From Brachynemurus nebulosus (lineage: Eukaryota; Arthropoda; Insecta; Neuroptera; Myrmeleontidae), in NCBI GenBank assembly GCA_035578155.1, contig JAPWDM010000001.1, positions 87,991,576-88,055,575 on the forward strand: DNA of 64,000 bases. The letters are read 5' to 3'. The translations under genes were made by a program, and so were the position numbers. How positions within the stretch are numbered: the stretch's first letter is position 1; the number at the start of each line of letters is the position of its first letter. Positions 56,538-64,000 of the stretch are shown here, in pieces. A model generated the notes under the pieces. That model worked only from the letters and a program-made list of their open reading frames with translations. It was not told the DNA's origin and did no database searches.

Positions 56538-56987
56538 GGCCCGATCCGCATTAACGTTCCGCTCTCGATACGATATCGCTACGCTCCCGATTCGATAAAA
56601 TATTCTTACACAATAAACAATGAGTGTATTCACATCATCGCTCCGATATCGCTCCGATATCAGTCACAGTTCGCTCCCGCTCCTAAACCAATACCACTCA
56701 GGTAATATTTTATCGGAGCGATATCAGACTTGTTATGACTTGTACCTATAGTGTAAACACTTTTTTTTATTCCACTCCGCTCCGCTTGCATTCAGTTGTT
56801 ATGAAAAAATATTTGTATCGAACTGACACCGAAAAGGGAGCGTACCGACAGTGGAATTATAATGTGAATGGAGAATGAATAGGTACCAGCATGATGTCAG
56901 CACTGAAATGTGAACACAACAAGATTATATCGGAGCGAGAGTGGAGCGGGAGCATATCGATATCGGCACTATAATGTAAATCGGGCC
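56538..56987. mobile_element. MITE with GGCCCGAT ends and GATATCGCTCCG motifs
   Basis: Left end GGCCCGATCCGCATTA and right end TAATGTAAATCGGGCC are inverse with a few changes. TGA and TAA lie outside, a possible decayed 3-bp Harbinger duplication. The palindromic word CGATATCG and CGCTCCGATATC recur at least eight times across 450 bp. Non-coding. Confidence 0.55.
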
Positions 56988-58276
56988 TAAAGATATTAAA
57001 TTCATATAAAGTAACTATTTCGAAATTAACCGCAACTTGATCCCAGGGAATAGATCTCAGGTAACGTTGAATAAGAGAATTTTTATAGAAATTAAAAACA
57101 TGATAGGCTGGCAAGAGCTGTGACACATAGCTTCCTCGTACCTATAAATCAGTGTGAAATATATAAAAATTATATGAGTAGTAAATAAAATATCAATGTT
57201 TATTGGATTTTCTGTTTGTACGTCGCAGTCGCTACGATAGCAGACACCCCCTCTAAAAGTTGGTCCAACACTTGCCCCTTTTCAACGTCTGGAATTCTGT
57301 CAAAGATTCGTCCGATATTTCTTGGATTATACACATGAAGATTTTATAGATACACAACAGACAAACCAAAGGAAGACGAATAAAAATTGTTCGAGAAACT
57401 ACAAAATGCAAAGCGCGAGTGAAAATTTTGATTATAGAAAATAAAAATCACTTATTGCTCTGAATTTACATATTAGAAAAGCTTTCTCTACTTTGGTAGA
57501 CTCAGAAGCAAAATAATTGTCTACGGACTCTATAAATCCAGTCTTGGCATTCAGTGAGTTCAACTTCTTAGACTGTAACTAAAGAGTTTAAAAACGACCA
57601 TATGTTGACTCGTATAATTTTAGTAATTTATTCTAAACTTTTTTTACGATCGAAGCAGCGATTTCCATCCTTTTTTGGCTATCTATTGTAATATTCTCTA
57701 AACAACTTAAACAAGCCTAAAACATCCGTATTTTATCAAACATATAAAGAGGCAAATTTTCTGACTTTGTCGGAGTGTACGACGTAAAAATCTTTGTAAT
57801 ACAGCTCAATTTTTGATATACATATGTATGTCTATAAAAAGTATGATTAATATAATATGTAAAGGATGTATCAAGGGTGATTAGAAGCTAAGGACTAAAT
57901 AAAAATAAACTCCTTAAATTACTCTACAAATATAGTTAACAAAGGCAGTACTCAAAGTGTCACTTAACAAATTTTATGGCTTAACTAATGCTATATTTGT
58001 TTAAATATAAGAAGTAGAAATAAAGTAACAAGTATATACAAATGTTTACAATAAATACGCAATTAATATAGACAAATTATATAATATGCGTAAAAGGTTA
58101 TTTGTTTTACTTTACTTCTAATAAAATATTTAAAGATTATTAAAGAATTACAAATTGACAGTATCCTAAACTTTTTGTTATGTCAGTATCGGATTAAAAA
58201 TAAAAACATTAATATTACATATGTACCTCATGTACTTTAAGTATTCAAAAAGAGAGACAATATTATAGTATTCCGT
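56988..58276. other. AT-rich DNA, nothing coding recognised
   Basis: At about 57747-57790 a short block (ACATATAAAGAGGCAAATTT) matches the start of the repeat near 40489 (TTATATAAAGAGGTAAAATT), so a fragment of that family lies here. The rest is unassigned. Confidence 0.35.
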
Positions 58277-59590
58277 ACCAAAATTGCCAAAACGAAACAT
58301 TTACGCAATCACTTCGTTGTTTGTCCGGGTGTCACAAGTAATTTTCTCTGAAATCACTCGACATGAAAATTTGAAACTTAGCACAGAGATAGGGTGTGGT
58401 GGCAGATAACATATCTGAAGTTGAATTTCGATTCTGGGGTTAATTTTAGGGGATAACCTGGAAAGTGAAAACAAAATTTTTCCCCGAGCGCATTGAGTAG
58501 AGTATCAAACGAAAGTTTATTAAAGCACAAATTCGGTAATATATGTAACTACATACTTTTGTCCTTTTTTTTTTGGGGGGGGGGGGGTGTAAATCATAAA
58601 AATTGCTGTTCCCGATCCTTATTATCAGAAGGGTTGCTCAGAAAAATCTGAAAAAATTCATGAACATTAAGAATGGGGTGTAGATTAAACGAAAATTATT
58701 AGGATTAAATTTCCTTGTACAACTTTCTTGGCATATAAAAATAAAAGTTGATGACATATTTTACTTTAATAAGATGTTGTTTATCAATAATAATTGTATT
58801 AATAGTATCTATGTTAAATAGATATTTTGGTAATTTTTTTATAAAGTGAGTTTTAGAAATTAAAGAAGTAAGGAATAGCAGATAAATCTGTACGGAATAG
58901 TATATTGTGCAATAAGTGCGGGAAATTGTCGATTGCCCACGAAAGCGAAGTTGAGCGCACGAACGTAGTGAGTGCGCTCATTCGCTTGAGTAGGGCAATC
59001 GACAATCCCGCACGAGTTGCACATACTATTTTTTATTACGAATTTCACATACTTTTTTCTATTATTATCACAATTTTTGACATTTTTATTACTTTTTAAA
59101 ATAATATTTTTAAGTGTTCGTCATTTTTTTCTGAATTAATTATCATTTAAATCACTTTGTTGGTGGTTTCTATAGAAATAATTATGAAATATTTATTAAA
59201 TGAAAAATTAAGAGGCGGCTTTGCGTGTTTTGATTAAATTTTGCGTGTTTTATTGTCAATTTGCGTGTGGAAATTTACTTTCCACACGCAAAAAAGTATG
59301 CGGGAAGAGTACAGTGGGCAAACAGCTATTTTGCGTACAGAAATATGTGCGCCAAGTTAGTACTTCTCCCGCATGAGTAATAAAAAATTCAAAGAATCAA
59401 TTCATCAGTCCATTCAAAGAAATTCAAAATAATATTTAAATAATTTTCTGATCTGTAATATTATTTAATACAATTTTTATAATTAACAGTACTGCTAAAA
59501 ATTATTATTGCAAGAAAAAATTATTATTGAAAAAACGGGGTTTCTTAGCACATTTACTCCATTCAGTAAATATCACTGTAGGTTTGTGAT
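58277..59590 (-). repeat. Dispersed repeat family, copy B, interrupted
   Basis: The reverse complement matches 9000-10259 through most of its length, with the same order of landmarks (TTGTCCGGGTGTCACAAG near 58320, AAGTGAGTTTTAGAAATT near 58845, CATTCAGTAAATATCACTG near 59563). About 500 bp (about 58895-59395) has no counterpart in copy A, marking an insertion that includes the hairpin unit at 58897-59031. Confidence 0.6.
58897..59395. repeat. Insert with the 135-bp hairpin repeat, copy 2
   Basis: 58897-59031 is the inverse of the hairpin at 15606-15740. It is followed by about 360 bp in which GCGTGTGGAAATTTACTTTC pairs with CCACACGC near 59280. The block ends TTCTCCCGCATGAGTAATA. All of it is absent from repeat copy A, so it arrived after the host repeat. 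The exact right border is uncertain. Confidence 0.5.
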
Positions 59591-59768
59591 AAAGGTAAAT
59601 AGACAAAAATAGCGATACCATCAAGTTGAAACAGAAAAATATTGTTTATTTTAGAAACAGAATGTATGATTCATTAGGAAAAATAATTCAGTCACTTTCA
59701 TATACTATTATATCAAATTTATAAAAACAACTGATTCAACTATTAGAAGAAGGTTATTAGAAAACAAA

Positions 59769-60458
59769 ATGATAGCACGAAAACCAAGGAAAACACCATT
59801 TTTAACTAAGCGTCATATTAAACAAAGATTAATTTTTGCTAAGGAGCATTTAAATTGGCCATGTGAAAAATGGAGAAATATACTATGGACTGATGAGTCG
59901 AAAATAAATTTATTCGGTCCTGATGGTTCATCAAGCAATGTTAGACGACCGAAAAATAAGGAATTTTCTCCCCAATATATAGTAAAAACAATAAAGCATA
60001 GAGGAGGTAGTATAATGGTTTGGGCATGTTTTTCTTGGAACGGTGTAGGTCCAATTTTTTGGATTAAGGAAAAGTTGATGCAATTGGTGTACGTTAACAT
60101 TTTAAAAAACATAATGCTTCCTTATGCTGAAGATAATATGCCTTTACGTTGGGTATTTCAGCAAGACAATGACCCCAAACACACGTCCAAATTAGCAACG
60201 ACGTGGGGTGAGAAAAATAAGATAAATGTCATGAAGTGGCCTGCCCAGTCACCGGATTTAAACCCGATTGAAAACCTCTGGAATGATCTTAAAAAGACCA
60301 TAAGCACAGTAAAACCGTGCAATAAAAAAGATTTGTGGAAAGCTGTTCGTTCTGCATGGGCACAGATTCCAATAAATAGATGCCAGAATTTAATAGATTC
60401 CATTCCACGTCGATGTTATCAAATTATTAAAAACCGTGGATGTACCACTAGATATTAA
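59769..60458 (+). pseudogene. Truncated Tc1-like DD34E transposase, catalytic domain intact
   Basis: The frame is open from about 59727 (STIRRRLLENK, end of the DNA-binding region) and has an ATG at 59769. The catalytic residues are all present: ILWTDESKINLFG (D), VFQQDNDPKHTS (D) and NPIENLWNDL (E), with 34 residues between the last two. It finishes with the usual KNRGCTTRY at 60456-60458. No stops interrupt it, but without the helix-turn-helix domain it cannot bind element ends. Confidence 0.85.

Positions 60459-64000
<3,542 letters not shown>

Overview
The window looks like intergenic DNA from an AT-rich arthropod genome, most likely an insect. The sequence does not fix the species. It has no prokaryotic features. 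Genes have short GT-AG introns, the background is poor in G+C, (TA)n tracts are long, and the transposon mix (Tc1, mariner, pogo, hAT, PIF/Harbinger, Ty3/Gypsy, Penelope-like, non-LTR LINE) is typical of insects. I found no convincing intact host gene. Weak candidates are a 3'-terminal exon at 1324-1519 (minus) and an open frame at 5729-6064 (plus). No rRNA gene, tRNA gene or CRISPR array was seen.

Layout. 1-6.5 kb: short MITEs (hAT-like 286-1057 and 2201-2389, Harbinger-like 4687-4979) in AT-rich DNA. 6.5-15.7 kb: TA tracts, a 5'-truncated LINE (minus), a dispersed repeat family, a decayed coding fragment, a Helitron-like repeat, a hAT MITE (11409-11738), and a 2.7 kb inverted-repeat element (12060-14780) carrying a nested MITE. 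15863-22405: a complete Ty3/Gypsy element on the minus strand, with 951-bp LTRs that look identical, open gag and pol frames, and an A AAA AAC frameshift site in the overlap. 23.4-25.8 kb: a 625-bp near-perfect palindrome, a TA tract, and a Tc1-like element with one in-frame stop. 27.2-28.9 kb: a Penelope-like GIY-YIG fragment interrupted by an internally deleted mariner. 33.0-35.0 kb: a hairpin element inside a TA tract, then a pogo-type deletion derivative. 36377-39262: a hAT-type element with TCTTGG-rich ends. 40.2-41.7 kb: a tandemly repeated element.

42.0-46.9 kb is a three-layer nest. A minus-strand LINE is split by an inverted-repeat element. That element carries a pogo derivative in its left arm and a hAT MITE in its right arm. 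Each inner insertion can be dated against its empty counterpart in the opposite arm. 51198-56424 is a PIF/Harbinger element with both genes still readable: a six-exon Myb/SANT-like protein (plus) and a four-exon nuclease (minus), both broken. The last 5 kb holds a truncated Tc1 and a pogo/Tigger transposase with a C-terminal PHD-like finger, each abutting a TA tract.

Themes. Elements that target TA repeatedly lie beside or inside (TA)n tracts. Three unrelated-looking pogo copies keep the same 3' PHD-like coding end. Several elements carry many copies of their own subterminal motif. The Gypsy copy is the only apparently intact autonomous element.
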